Of a DNA stretch of 64,000 bases, positions 29,590-38,944 are shown in pieces. Position numbers and translations under genes: made by a program. The notes beneath the pieces are model-generated. The model was given only the letters and a program-made list of their open reading frames with translations. It had not been told where the DNA came from and made no database searches. Location: assembly GCF_947367125.1 (NCBI RefSeq), contig NZ_CANBCQ010000002.1, positions 30,697 to 94,696 of the forward strand, read 5' to 3'. Position 1 is the first letter of the stretch, and each line of letters starts with the position of its first letter. The DNA is from an uncultured Lactobacillus sp. Lineage in GTDB: Bacteria; Bacillota; Bacilli; Lactobacillales; Lactobacillaceae.

Positions 29590-30498
29590 ATGAAAAGCAG
29601 TTATTTGGCTCACGGAAAAGTAATTATTATTGGGGAGCATTCAGTAGTTTATGGCTATGACGCTTTAGCCATGCCAATTAAAGCTTTGCATATTAAAACT
29701 ACTATTGAGCCTGCTAGTCAAATGTGGATGGAAACTGCCCGTTATCACGGACCTTTATTTGACGCACCAGCAGAATATGATGGCTTGAAATATGTCATTA
29801 AACATTTACAAAAAAAGGCTAATAATAATGCCCCGATTAAGGTTACCTATACCGGTGAAATTCCAATGGAGCGCGGCTTTGGCTCAAGTGCTACCGTCGC
29901 CTTAGGGACCACTAAGGCCATGAATCATTTTTTTAAGCTTAATATGTCTGAAAAAGAAATTATGGCGGTAACAAATCATGCCGAAATGATCAATCACGGT
30001 AAAGCTTCCGGTCTTGATGCAGCTACAGTTAATTCGGATTACCTGGTCTTTTTCAATAAAAAAATGGGTCCTAAAACATTGCAAACCAAATTAGGTGCTA
30101 CCCTGCTCATTATGGATACCGGCCAACTAGGCAATACCAAAGCAGCTGTCACTTCAGTTAAAAAATTGCTTGATCAATCTGATGCTGCAAAACAAAGAAT
30201 GGCCCACTTAGGTGAACTAGCTGACCTAACTAAAAATGCTTGGCTCAAGCATTACCCACAAACAGTTGGTCAAATCTTCAATGAGGCCCAAGAAATTTTA
30301 CATTCATTTAAGATCTCAACTGCCAAAATTGATCAATTGCAAAAAATTGCTTTAGCTAATGGTGCCCTAGGCTTCAAACTATCTGGCGGCGGCTTAGGCG
30401 GAATTACGCTTAGCCTATGTGAAAACGAAACGACTGCCCAAAAAATTGTGGCTAAATGTGAAGACATCATTAGTGACTACTGGATTGAACAAATATAG
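29590..30498 (+). CDS. mvk: Mevalonate kinase
   Basis: Phosphorylates mevalonate with ATP, first of the three GHMP-kinase-fold steps toward isopentenyl diphosphate. Motifs: GKVIIIGEHSVVYG (N-terminal, ~9-22), MERGFGSSATVALG (ATP-binding loop, ~97-110), catalytic-Asp region GKASGLDAATVNS, and the C-terminal KLSGGGLGGI. 302 aa. An AAGGATGATT ribosome site precedes the ATG. First gene of a four-gene operon, divergent from rexB. Confidence 0.95.
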   Translation: MKSSYLAHGKVIIIGEHSVVYGYDALAMPIKALHIKTTIEPASQMWMETARYHGPLFDAPAEYDGLKYVIKHLQKKANNNAPIKVTYTGEIPMERGFGSSATVALGTTKAMNHFFKLNMSEKEIMAVTNHAEMINHGKASGLDAATVNSDYLVFFNKKMGPKTLQTKLGATLLIMDTGQLGNTKAAVTSVKKLLDQSDAAKQRMAHLGELADLTKNAWLKHYPQTVGQIFNEAQEILHSFKISTAKIDQLQKIALANGALGFKLSGGGLGGITLSLCENETTAQKIVAKCEDIISDYWIEQI

Positions 30499-30507
30499 AG
30501 GGTGAAT

Positions 30508-31470
30508 ATGAATAAAACTGTACGAGCACACACGAATATTGCATTAATCAAATACTGGGGTAAAGCTGATGCCCAATTACGTCTGCCTTTAATGTCTAGT
30601 TTATCAATGACCTTGGATGCTTTTTATACTGATACTAAGATTGAAAAAGTAACTGGCCCATCACAATTTTATTTAAATAATGAACAGCAATCTGCAGCGG
30701 CAAGCCAGCGGGTTTTTACCTATTTAAAGAAATTACAGGATCGCTTCCAGGTAACAGGAAATTTAATTGTTAAATCAATTAACCACGTACCTACTTCTGC
30801 GGGATTGGCTTCATCTAGTTCAGCATTTGCGGCCTTAGCAGCAGCCTTTTGTCAATGTTATGAGCTGGAAGTTACGCCTGAAGAATTATCGCGCTTAGCT
30901 CGAATCGGGTCTGGTTCAGCCAGTCGTTCGATCTATGGCGGCTTTGCTGTTTGGCAAAAAGGCGACAGCGACCAAACTTCTTACGCTTATGCTCTAGATG
31001 AAAAGCCAGCAATGGATCTGCACCTACTGGCAGTTGAATTAAATACTAAGCAAAAAAAGATCTCATCAACTCATGGGATGAAAGATGCTCAATCTTCACC
31101 ATTTTTTAAACCATGGCTGAAGCGCAATGATTTAGAATTAAACGAGATGATTCAAGCGATTAAAGATAACAACTTTACTGCTTTGGGTCAATTAGCCGAG
31201 TTAAATGCGAATGAAATGCACGCAATTAACTTAACTGCTCAACCAGAATTCACCTACTTTGAACCACAAACTATTCAGGCAATCAAATTGGTTGAACAAC
31301 TTCGGGCTGAAGGTATTGAATGTTATTACACGATTGATGCTGGACCTAATATTAAAGTGCTCTGTCAATTAAGAAATAGCAAAGAAATCATTCAGCGCTT
31401 TTCGTCTGAATTTAATAATGTTAAGATAGTGAATGCAAGTTTTGGTCCTGGAATTACTTATTTGGACTAG
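30508..31470 (+). CDS. mvaD: Diphosphomevalonate decarboxylase
   Basis: ATP-dependent decarboxylation of mevalonate diphosphate to isopentenyl diphosphate. Recognised by ANTNIALIKYWGK-like start (here THTNIALIKYWGKAD has T for the usual N-terminal A), PTSAGLASSSSAFAALA (ATP loop) and GSGSASRS. 320 aa. The ATG at 30508 lies 5 bases after GAGGG; a GTG two codons earlier overlaps that ribosome site and is less likely. Confidence 0.94.
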   Translation: MNKTVRAHTNIALIKYWGKADAQLRLPLMSSLSMTLDAFYTDTKIEKVTGPSQFYLNNEQQSAAASQRVFTYLKKLQDRFQVTGNLIVKSINHVPTSAGLASSSSAFAALAAAFCQCYELEVTPEELSRLARIGSGSASRSIYGGFAVWQKGDSDQTSYAYALDEKPAMDLHLLAVELNTKQKKISSTHGMKDAQSSPFFKPWLKRNDLELNEMIQAIKDNNFTALGQLAELNANEMHAINLTAQPEFTYFEPQTIQAIKLVEQLRAEGIECYYTIDAGPNIKVLCQLRNSKEIIQRFSSEFNNVKIVNASFGPGITYLD

Positions 31471-31512
31471 TTGTAAATAAAAAAGTTAATTAGATTCGAG
31501 GATTTAGTTCTT

Positions 31513-32595
31513 TTGATAACAGAAAAAGCGCCCGGAAAATTATACATTGCCGGGGAATATGCAGTGCTGGAGCAAGATTGCCCCGCAATTTTAGTAGCCG
31601 TTAATCAGTTTGTCCGTGTTTCAATTACTAAGAGTAAAGGAACAACCGGTTTAATTCACTCTAAACAATACTCACAAGATTCAATTCATTGGGTTCGTCA
31701 AGGCTCCAAGATGGTGATCGACAACCGTGACAACCCCTTTGAATACATCTTATCGGCTATTTCATTTACTGAACAATATTGTATTGAACAAAACATCAAG
31801 ATGAAAGTCTATGACTTGCACGTCAATTCCGACTTGGACTCGGCTGATGGCAAGAAATACGGCTTAGGTTCTAGTGCCGCAGTCACCGTAGCCACGGTAA
31901 AGGCAATTTTGCGCTTCTACGGCGTAGAAATGAGTAATGAGTTAGTCTATAAGCTATCAGCAATTTCGCACTACTCAGTCCAAGGAAATGGCTCAGCTGG
32001 CGACATTGCTGCCAGCGTTTATGGCGGTTGGTTAGCTTATCAAACTTTTGACAAAAAGTGGCTCAAAAAGGAATTAGCAAACAAGACTTTAGTGCAAGTA
32101 GTTAATGAAGCTTGGCCTGGCTTAAAAGTTGAATTGCTTACCCCACCTAAAGAAATGAAACTCATGATCGGCTGGAGTCAAAAGCCGGCTTCTACTTCCC
32201 GCTTAGTTGATGAAACTAATGCCAATAAAGCAGCTTTAAACATGGAATATAAGAACTTTTTAGCTGCTTCAAGAGCTTGCGTATTAAAGATGGTGCAAGG
32301 TTTTGAAGCTAATAACATTGCTTTAATTAAGCAACAAATTCGTGCTAACCGTAAGTTATTGCAACACTTTGCTAAAATTAATCAAATTGCAATCGAGATT
32401 CCACGTTTAACGCAATTAATTAAAATTGCCGAAAGTTTTGGCGGCGCTGCTAAAACTTCTGGTGCTGGTAATGGTGATTGTGGAATTGTGATCACTGATG
32501 CCAATACTGACGTTGACGCCCTTGAGAGTGAATGGCGTCACAACGGAATTATGCCCCTCAATTTTAGAGTTCATCAAATTACTATGACCCATTAA
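31513..32595 (+). CDS. Phosphomevalonate kinase
   Basis: Phosphorylates mevalonate 5-phosphate; the second kinase of the pathway (mvaK2). GHMP fold with KAPGKLYIAGEYAVLE (N-terminal, ~5-20), KKYGLGSSAAVTVATV (ATP loop) and GAAKTSGAGNGDCGI (C-terminal). 360 aa. It starts with TTG, preceded by GAGGA at a spacing of 10; no ATG is in position. Between mvaD and fni in the operon, so the pathway from mevalonate to both C5 units is complete here. Confidence 0.92.
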   Translation: MITEKAPGKLYIAGEYAVLEQDCPAILVAVNQFVRVSITKSKGTTGLIHSKQYSQDSIHWVRQGSKMVIDNRDNPFEYILSAISFTEQYCIEQNIKMKVYDLHVNSDLDSADGKKYGLGSSAAVTVATVKAILRFYGVEMSNELVYKLSAISHYSVQGNGSAGDIAASVYGGWLAYQTFDKKWLKKELANKTLVQVVNEAWPGLKVELLTPPKEMKLMIGWSQKPASTSRLVDETNANKAALNMEYKNFLAASRACVLKMVQGFEANNIALIKQQIRANRKLLQHFAKINQIAIEIPRLTQLIKIAESFGGAAKTSGAGNGDCGIVITDANTDVDALESEWRHNGIMPLNFRVHQITMTH

Positions 32596-32606
32596 GGGAG
32601 AATTCG

Positions 32607-33623
32607 ATGTCAATTAGATCTGAAAGAAAAGAAGAACATCTGAAGTTAGCTCAGATGTTTTTTAATAAAGAAAATTATAATAGTTTTGATCAGCTGAACT
32701 TGTTGCGCCCTGCTTTGCCAGAGACTAAGGTTGATCCCAAAATTTTAACAACCAGCATGTTTCAAAAGAGTGTAGCTGCACCCTTTTTTATTAATGCAAT
32801 GACGGGGGGCTCCCCTCAATCTAAGATTATTAATCAAGCTTTAGGAAAGATTGCTAACCAAGAAAAGATCGCCCTCGCCTTAGGTTCGGCTAGTATTTTA
32901 GCTAAAGAAAAAGAGCAAATTGATAGTTTTGCTGTTGCTAGAGCTGAAGATCCAGATGGTGTGTTAATCGTTAACGTCAATCCGGCAACCCCTGTTGCAG
33001 CTGTTAAAGCGATTATTCAAGAATTAAACGCTGATGCCCTTCAAATTCACTTAAATACTGTGCAAGAAGTTGCCATGCCGGAAGGTGATCGAGATTTCCA
33101 CTGGCTTAATCAGATTAAAGAAATTCGTGATCAAGTAGAAGTTCCAATCATTATTAAAGAAGTCGGCTTTGGCTTAGATCAAGCTACTATTCATACTCTA
33201 AAAAATGAAGGAATTCAGTATTTTGACATTGCCGGTAGCGGTGGCACTAATTTTGCCCAAATCGAAAATGCCCGGAATCCAAATGATGTCTCCTACCTCG
33301 AAGATATCGGCTTACCAACTGTGGTCTCAGCTTTAATGGTGCAAAAAGAAGACGTTAATTTTATTGTTTCAGGTGGTGTCCGTAATCCATTAGACGTCTT
33401 AAAGGGCCTAACTTTAGGTGGACAATATGTCGGCATCTCTAACGTGTTCTTGCAGGAATTCAATGAACACGGTGAAGCAGGATTAGCAGATTTGATTGCC
33501 AACTGGAAGAATGAATTAGCAGCACTCATTGCTGTTTATGGTAAAACTAGTTTGGCTTCTTTACCAGAGATTAAGAAGTACTATGATTTACCTTTAAAAA
33601 ATCAAATTGATCAATTAATTTAG
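32607..33623 (+). CDS. fni: Type 2 isopentenyl-diphosphate delta-isomerase (FMN-dependent)
   Basis: Interconverts isopentenyl and dimethylallyl diphosphate with reduced FMN. TIM-barrel with R-x-x-RKEEH at the N-terminus (substrate phosphate binding), INAMTGG (FMN), the catalytic-glutamine region LQIHLNTVQE, IIKEVGFG, and GSGGTNF / SGGVRNPLDVLK for FMN phosphate. 338 aa. Last gene of the mevalonate operon, 11 bp after the kinase, with GGGAGAATTCG upstream of the ATG. Confidence 0.94.
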   Translation: MSIRSERKEEHLKLAQMFFNKENYNSFDQLNLLRPALPETKVDPKILTTSMFQKSVAAPFFINAMTGGSPQSKIINQALGKIANQEKIALALGSASILAKEKEQIDSFAVARAEDPDGVLIVNVNPATPVAAVKAIIQELNADALQIHLNTVQEVAMPEGDRDFHWLNQIKEIRDQVEVPIIIKEVGFGLDQATIHTLKNEGIQYFDIAGSGGTNFAQIENARNPNDVSYLEDIGLPTVVSALMVQKEDVNFIVSGGVRNPLDVLKGLTLGGQYVGISNVFLQEFNEHGEAGLADLIANWKNELAALIAVYGKTSLASLPEIKKYYDLPLKNQIDQLI

Positions 33624-33717
33624 ACACGACAAAATCCCATCGCGTCCATTATTTAACTTTGATGTAAAACCATTAAATGTTCTCTCAATTTTAGTAATCG
33701 CATGTTCAGTACCATAC

Positions 33718-33990
33718 TAATCAATATAAGATGAGTTTTTTAAATTACTATAAGTAACCGTGACTTTATTTTGATTACTAGTATTTGACCAAGTAATATA
33801 CTTAGCCAGTTGTCCCTCTCGATTTATGTCTCTATTGTCATGGGTATCAGACCCATTGCTTGCATCTAATCTAATATCAGCATCAATTTCATCGCCCAAT
33901 TTTAGGCCTTGTTGATTATTCTTGTTATTTTCTTTTTTTAAACCTAATCCACCTTGAGCAATTTGATCTTTAATTGAGTTATAATAACAT
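33718..33990 (-). pseudogene. 3' remnant of an unrecognised gene
   Basis: In the minus direction a frame of ~90 codons runs to a TAG at 33718 without a proper start: it opens just after a stop and reads a hydrophilic sequence with IKDQIAQGGLGLKKEN, then KLGDEIDADIRL and a C-terminal VTYSNLKNSSYID. Composition looks like genuine protein, not a shadow, since no other gene overlaps it. The next ~95 bases to fni and the stretch before 33990 give nothing I recognise. Probably the tail of a secreted or surface protein whose front was deleted. Confidence 0.4.
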
Positions 33991-34012
33991 ACTTCATTAT
34001 TAATGATAGATC

Positions 34013-34047
34013 AAAAAGACAGCTGAACCAAACTCAGCCGTCTTTTT
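34013..34047. terminator. Terminator after rsmF
   Basis: Stem AAAAGAC-x-GCTGA / TCAGC-x-GTCTTTT with one mismatch and a 7-base loop; T tracts on both strands. Confidence 0.75.
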
Positions 34048-34065
34048 TACATAATCTAGAATATA

Positions 34066-35439
34066 TTACTTTCTTAATCCCTTAGGATAGAAATTCTTTA
34101 ACACTTGATTGCCTGCAATTTTACCAAAACTAAAAATCATGCGCTGATAACTAACTAAAACAAATCCGCGCAAGTCACTATTCACCTTGACCGTTTCACC
34201 ATGTAGATAACTGCGGTAGTCTTCAATTGTTTTTAATTCATAAATGCGCTCTTGTTTTACCTGACCCAAAACTTCTGCTAATTGATGTCCTGGCTCAAAT
34301 CGCTTTTTCTTCAGCATCCCTAATTCTACGCCATTATTAACCACATGCAGCTTGCTCTTAGCTGGTAATTCAATCGCCGGCACAAAAACATGTTCATTGC
34401 GCACTTTAGCTTTATTGCGCCAATCAGTTAAAGCAGCCGGTAAGTTAAACTTGCTAATTACTTGATCAACTAACTCTATTTCACTCTTGCTTATCCGATA
34501 TGGATCGCGCTTATTCTTTTTATTTTTAGCCTTTTTAACCAACTTAACTTCACCGGCTTTTTGCAACACAGCCGCAAATTGACCTTCACCTACGTCGTCT
34601 TGCGGCCAAAAACGCAAGGTCTTAACTAAGTCAGGATTACCATCAGCCCATTCAGGATGACCAACACTGATACGCTCATCCTGAATCCCCGAATCTAAAA
34701 TTGCCAAGCCATGTTGCTTAACCAACCCGCTAACAATTTGTTCATCTTCTTCAGGGGCAAAAGTACAAGTTGAATAAATCAACCGTCCGCCTGGCTTAAG
34801 CATTTTAACTGCTTCATTAAGAATATCTTCTTGCCGCTCTTGGCAAGTCATGACGTAATCTTGCGACCAATAGTCAATGGCTTCGGGATTTTTTCTGAAC
34901 ATTCCTTCCCCACTACATGGTGCATCAACCAAGATCACATCAAAAAATTCTGGAAAAGCTGGTGCTAATTTTCCCGGACTTTCATTTGTAATTAAAGCGT
35001 TAGTAATGCCCCAGCGTTCAAGATTTTCTCTTAAAGCTTTCGCTCTAGTGACTGAAATTTCGTTAGCGACCAAAAGCCCTTCGCCCTTTAACTGCTCGGC
35101 TAAGGCCGTAGTCTTCCCACCTGGAGCAGCACACAAGTCTAATACTTGATCGCCTGGCTTTACACCGCTAATAGCTGCGGGGAACATGGCAGCAGGATCT
35201 TGAGAATAAACGCTGCCACTAACCCACTCAGGATCGTCTCCAGCTACTTCGCCATAATAGGCTGAATCTATCTGAGGCACAGACTGACTCAGATCATATG
35301 AAACCTTAGCCGGCTTTAAAGTATTAAGGCGAAAAGCCTTTTTGCTATCTTCATTCATTGCCCTAAAAAGCTGCTGTGCTTCTTCATTTCCCAATAATTT
35401 TTCATATTTAGCTTTAAATTCACTTGGTAGATTTAACAA
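34066..35439 (-). CDS. rsmF: 16S rRNA (cytosine-C5) methyltransferase, RsmF/NSUN type
   Basis: SAM-dependent m5C methylase of 16S rRNA. Catalytic core: LCAAPGGKTTALAEQ (SAM binding, ~104-118), VDAPCSGEGMFRKN (first cysteine and motif IV) and YSTCTFAPEEDE (catalytic cysteine motif VI), followed by a C-terminal PUA-like region. 457 aa. The start is TTG at 35439 with AAAGGACAAG upstream; it overlaps the end of the preceding gene by 20 bp, so expression is probably coupled. The exact target base is inferred from the family only. Confidence 0.88.
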   Translation of the reverse strand: MLNLPSEFKAKYEKLLGNEEAQQLFRAMNEDSKKAFRLNTLKPAKVSYDLSQSVPQIDSAYYGEVAGDDPEWVSGSVYSQDPAAMFPAAISGVKPGDQVLDLCAAPGGKTTALAEQLKGEGLLVANEISVTRAKALRENLERWGITNALITNESPGKLAPAFPEFFDVILVDAPCSGEGMFRKNPEAIDYWSQDYVMTCQERQEDILNEAVKMLKPGGRLIYSTCTFAPEEDEQIVSGLVKQHGLAILDSGIQDERISVGHPEWADGNPDLVKTLRFWPQDDVGEGQFAAVLQKAGEVKLVKKAKNKKNKRDPYRISKSEIELVDQVISKFNLPAALTDWRNKAKVRNEHVFVPAIELPAKSKLHVVNNGVELGMLKKKRFEPGHQLAEVLGQVKQERIYELKTIEDYRSYLHGETVKVNSDLRGFVLVSYQRMIFSFGKIAGNQVLKNFYPKGLRK

Positions 35440-36397
35440 CTTTCTTGTCCTTTCTCATTAAGTACCAAATCATGCCACAAAATGTCAAAATCATGATTAA
35501 CCAGGAAACAGTCATTGTGATTACTAACGAGCCATAAGTTGAATAAAAGGCATGCCATCTTAAAAAGATATATGCAGCAAAGGCAAAAGCAGCCTCTGTC
35601 AAGAATAAACGGGCACTGCGGTTAATTACCCAGTTACGTAATAAATCGCCGTGTAATCTGGTTAAACGCGCCTGACGCTTAATTCCCATGGCGAGCATCA
35701 TATTCGTCAGCATCCCCAACAGCAAAAATGCAACCAGCATTAAAATATCTGGCACTACCGACAAACGGTCACGATGGTGCTCTTGCACAAAGGAAGGAAC
35801 ATGCAGCTTGGCATGATAATGCTTAGCAATTTTGCTAATTACCGCTGGTGCCGCATCGATGACAATGCGGTAATTCTTAAGCTTAGCTTTAGCAGTTGGT
35901 TGATCCACCCCAGTACTTAGATAATACTTATCCATTTCCATTTGCGGATAATCTTTTAACTCACCAATCACTGAATAATAATTTGAATTCAACACAATAT
36001 ATTTATTATTCTGGACATCTAATAAGTCAAGCTTCGCCGCTGGGCCAAGGACAGCAAAAGAAATTTGCCCCTTAAAATCATCAGGTGCAAAATAGCGCCC
36101 GCTTTCAGTAGGCAGGCTGGTTGCGGCGTGATTTGCCCAAACAAGTACCTGCTTTTTTTCATAGTTATTGTCTAGGTGAAGCTGAATCTGATGATGAGCA
36201 TATTTTTTATCCAAATATTTGAGCAAGGAACTAATTTTTTCGTCACTATTAATCCTAAAATAGCGCGTATCATTAGTTAACCCATGTGCTTCAAGGAGTT
36301 CATCAGCGTAACTAGATTCAACGTTGGAAAGCATGGTGCCAATTCCTAAAAAAGCTAACAACGGCAGCAGCAATAAAAAAGTTCTCTTAAAATTCAT
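35420..36397 (-). CDS. Membrane protein with large extracytoplasmic loop, unknown function
   Basis: Not recognised. N-terminal membrane segment (~1-25), an extracytoplasmic region of ~195 residues, then three further membrane helices (around 215-320) and a lysine-rich cytosolic tail (KDKKVVKSTK). The layout, one helix - big loop - three helices, is that of MacB/FtsX-type ABC permease proteins, but no ATPase gene lies next to it. The ATG at 36397 overlaps the preceding gene by 11 bases; upstream in-frame ATGs at 36421 and 36433 have no better ribosome site, so the start is uncertain by up to 12 codons. Confidence 0.55.
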   Translation of the reverse strand: MNFKRTFLLLLPLLAFLGIGTMLSNVESSYADELLEAHGLTNDTRYFRINSDEKISSLLKYLDKKYAHHQIQLHLDNNYEKKQVLVWANHAATSLPTESGRYFAPDDFKGQISFAVLGPAAKLDLLDVQNNKYIVLNSNYYSVIGELKDYPQMEMDKYYLSTGVDQPTAKAKLKNYRIVIDAAPAVISKIAKHYHAKLHVPSFVQEHHRDRLSVVPDILMLVAFLLLGMLTNMMLAMGIKRQARLTRLHGDLLRNWVINRSARLFLTEAAFAFAAYIFLRWHAFYSTYGSLVITMTVSWLIMILTFCGMIWYLMRKDKKVVKSTK

Positions 36398-37139
36398 TGT
36401 TAATTTCAAATACCTGTTCATCAATAAAATCAAAGCTGGACAAAGACCGATTAATCTTTGTCAAAGCTGCACTATTTTTAAAATGATCGTGGTGCCAGAA
36501 TTCAGGCGAATTAGTCGCCCCATTTTGTTCACCGATAAAGAGCAAATGGCTGCTAGGATTATTTTTTTGCCAAGCTGCAATCGTGTCTAGATCGCCATGA
36601 CCAAAATTTGGCGACCAGGAGCAGAGAATTAAGTCAACGTCATGATACTTCATGATTGCTTGATCAGCCGTTAAATTCTCGACTGGATAAAATGGCTTAG
36701 CTCCGGTAGTCGAAGTCCTGGCCCACTCTAAGGAATCTGTACTACGCGTTTTAATCCCTACCCAAGCTAATGCCCGTGACCAATAGGCATTGCCGGCCAT
36801 AATCTCTAAGGCAGTTTGAACATGCAGTTCATCTTTAATTAACTGTGCCGTCTGCAGATTAGCCAACGACCAGATGCCATATTGCAAGGACAGATACTGG
36901 CGAAAATTATTAAATAAATTATTTAAATCGGTCAAAGTTTGCTTTTTATCCTGGCCAATCTCTTTTAAAATATCTTCAAACTCATCCGGAAGTAGCCCCA
37001 ACTTACCAGGAGCTGCCGTCAACGGCTGCCCTAGTTTGACCTGCTGATCAATCTGCATTATCTCTTCAACTTGACGTTGAATTACCGGATGATTTACTTC
37101 TTGTGCTAATTTGTTTAATTTTGTCAAAAATTTTGTCAT
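36387..37139 (-). CDS. Hypothetical protein, possible SAM-methyltransferase-like fold
   Basis: Cytosolic protein of 250 aa. The N-terminal half is helical; the second half alternates strands and helices: ALEIMAGNAYWSRAL could be a SAM-binding motif I (E-x-x-x-G), YHDVDLILCSWSP a motif IV, and SHLLFIGEQNGATNSPEFW a later strand. This suggests a Rossmann methyltransferase-like fold but catalytic function is not shown. Start at 37139 is preceded by AAGGTATT; a frame opening at 37172 lacks one. First of three overlapping genes ending in rsmF. Confidence 0.55.
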   Translation of the reverse strand: MTKFLTKLNKLAQEVNHPVIQRQVEEIMQIDQQVKLGQPLTAAPGKLGLLPDEFEDILKEIGQDKKQTLTDLNNLFNNFRQYLSLQYGIWSLANLQTAQLIKDELHVQTALEIMAGNAYWSRALAWVGIKTRSTDSLEWARTSTTGAKPFYPVENLTADQAIMKYHDVDLILCSWSPNFGHGDLDTIAAWQKNNPSSHLLFIGEQNGATNSPEFWHHDHFKNSAALTKINRSLSSFDFIDEQVFEINNEF

Positions 37140-37188
37140 ATCTAAATACCTTAATATGATTTTACCATTCAATGGCTGAGAATTCAGT

Positions 37189-37194
37189 TATAAT
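37189..37194 (+). promoter_or_regulatory. -10 box of signal peptidase gene
   Basis: TATAAT 29 bases before the ATG, followed by AAAGGAG as ribosome site; no strong -35. Confidence 0.5.
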
Positions 37195-37223
37195 AAAACT
37201 AGCATACAAAGGAGATTTTTTTC

Positions 37224-37787
37224 ATGGCACAAACCAAAAATAAACAAGAGGACGAGAGTGTCGGCCGTTTTGTTTTAGACATAATTATTATGTTTGCGAT
37301 TTTGATGGGAATTTACTACTTTATTTTTAGCTTTTTCCTTTCAAATGAAACTGTATCCGGGCCTTCAATGCAGCCTACTTTTGAAAACGGTGATCGTTTA
37401 ATTGCGGTCCGTCATTTCACCCCTAAGCGAAATGATATCGTAATTCTGAAAGCACCTGATCAAAAAGGCGCGCTCTACATCAAACGAATCATCGGTACTC
37501 CTGGTGATATGGTTACTTCAAAAAATGACAAGCTCTATATTAATGGCAAACAAGTCGCTGAACCTTACTTAAACAACGGCTACCAACGAAAAGCCCATAA
37601 ATTAGGTGAACTTTACACTAACAATTTCACTTTAAAGGAACGGGTACCTAAGAATAGTTATTTCGTGATGGGTGATCACCGCGATGTTTCCAAAGATTCA
37701 CGTTACTTCGGTTTTGTTAAGCGCAGCGCATTAGTTGGCCGAGTCGTCTTCAGGTATTGGCCATTTACGCAATGGAAAACATTTTAA
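37224..37787 (+). CDS. lepB: Type I signal peptidase
   Basis: Membrane-bound Ser-Lys protease that removes signal peptides from exported proteins. One N-terminal membrane helix (~16-40), SGPSMQPTF with catalytic Ser48, KRIIGTPGD with the general-base Lys87, and GDHRDVSKDSRYFG as the C-terminal conserved box. 187 aa, the normal single-helix Gram-positive form. Single gene. Confidence 0.94.
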   Translation: MAQTKNKQEDESVGRFVLDIIIMFAILMGIYYFIFSFFLSNETVSGPSMQPTFENGDRLIAVRHFTPKRNDIVILKAPDQKGALYIKRIIGTPGDMVTSKNDKLYINGKQVAEPYLNNGYQRKAHKLGELYTNNFTLKERVPKNSYFVMGDHRDVSKDSRYFGFVKRSALVGRVVFRYWPFTQWKTF

Positions 37788-37858
37788 TCAATGACTTTGC
37801 AAAAAATTTTATTTTTTATCTCAATTTGATTAAAATTAGAGGGTAAGGAGAAATTATT

Positions 37859-38047
37859 ATGAATGAGCAAGAAGAATTATCTGATGCAATTATCAATTTT
37901 CAAGTAAAACACCATGTTAATGACACTGACCTAGCCTTTGCTAGTCACCTCTCAGTTGAAAAAGTTCACGCCATGAAAGTTGGCGATGGACAATTCACAG
38001 CCGAAGAAGTAAATCAGCTTTATGATTACATGTCAGCAAATGCTTAG
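37859..38047 (+). CDS. Small LBP_cg2779-like protein
   Basis: 62-residue acidic cytosolic protein resembling a lactobacillus-restricted small family. The pattern SDAIINFQVKHHVNDTDLAFASHLSVE then EEVNQLYDYM looks like a helix-turn-helix fold related to small Cro-like proteins, but lacks an obvious basic recognition helix. Strong GGTAAGGAG ribosome site. Single gene with its own terminator. Function unknown. Confidence 0.7.
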   Translation: MNEQEELSDAIINFQVKHHVNDTDLAFASHLSVEKVHAMKVGDGQFTAEEVNQLYDYMSANA

Positions 38048-38053
38048 TTATCT

Positions 38054-38098
38054 ACAAAAAAGAGCTTCATTTCTTGATTGGAATGAAGCTCTTTTTTT
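38054..38098. terminator. Strong bidirectional terminator
   Basis: Stem AAAAAAGAGCTTCATT / AATGAAGCTCTTTTTTT with a 10-base loop; stops the small gene on the plus strand and the ABC operon on the minus strand. Confidence 0.92.
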
Positions 38099-38105
38099 GC
38101 ATTAA

Positions 38106-38924
38106 TTAATCTATTTTGGGTTCAAGATATTTCTTCACGAGTACTAGATTCAAAATACCGAAAACAAGGCTAACAATAAACAAGCATAAATCATCTAACC
38201 AGATTGGATCGGTTGCTTGTAAATTTGGACTCTTATCAACAAAGCCATGTAACTTAGACATAAAGATCATGCCGCAGTAAGCTGCGACAATTACCAAAAT
38301 TGCGATAATTAACAAGCGAGCCCAAACTGTACTCTTAAACGGCAAGAAATCAGTAATTACTCGCGAACTAAAATTGGCAAAGCTGACAAAGAAGTAAATA
38401 ATTAAAATTATCAAAATGATAAACAACCAATGAAAAGCAAGCATTTGATTGCTAGTTATTTCAACGCCGGGAACCGTTTTAATTGGATACAGACCAAACT
38501 CACGAAATGCTTGAGCAAAACTGTCTGCCCCGCAACTAGGGATCAGCAACAGACTATTAACGATTTCTTGCAACAAAAAGAAATAACCACATGCCAGCAA
38601 GCTACTAAATATATTAGCTAAGTATGTTTTTCGTTCGTCGCTAGCTGCTAAATGCCAAGTTTGACTCAGATTAATTTTTTCATTTTGCCAACATGTAATC
38701 GCACAAAAGGCAAAATCAATATATAAAGTCACATCAGCAAAATTATTGCGCCAGAACTGCCCTAAATTTTTAGACGGCAGATTTGCTAGACCATTCCAAT
38801 TTTTGAAAAGAAGAAAATAACCTGATAAAAATACTACAGCAAAGATATTAATTAAGAAAACCAAATAAATAAATTTTCTTTTTTGCGTCCACATTTGCCT
38901 AAACAAGGTCCAAAAATTCGTCAC
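38106..38924 (-). CDS. ABC-2-like permease, paralogue 3 of the GntR-ABC operon
   Basis: Integral membrane protein with about six helices (272 aa). Shares with its two upstream neighbours the same layout: an N-terminal T-L-F-x-Q-M-x-x-x-K-R amphipathic start, a first helix, and a cytosolic loop with QNEKINLSQTWHLA after the second helix. These are probably the membrane half of the transporter driven by the ATPase at 40594-41301. Last gene of the operon. Substrate unknown; the YtrA-type regulator suggests response to cell-envelope stress. Confidence 0.7.
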   Translation of the reverse strand: MTNFWTLFRQMWTQKRKFIYLVFLINIFAVVFLSGYFLLFKNWNGLANLPSKNLGQFWRNNFADVTLYIDFAFCAITCWQNEKINLSQTWHLAASDERKTYLANIFSSLLACGYFFLLQEIVNSLLLIPSCGADSFAQAFREFGLYPIKTVPGVEITSNQMLAFHWLFIILIILIIYFFVSFANFSSRVITDFLPFKSTVWARLLIIAILVIVAAYCGMIFMSKLHGFVDKSPNLQATDPIWLDDLCLFIVSLVFGILNLVLVKKYLEPKID

Positions 38925-38944
38925 TATCTACCCCTCCCCTTCAA

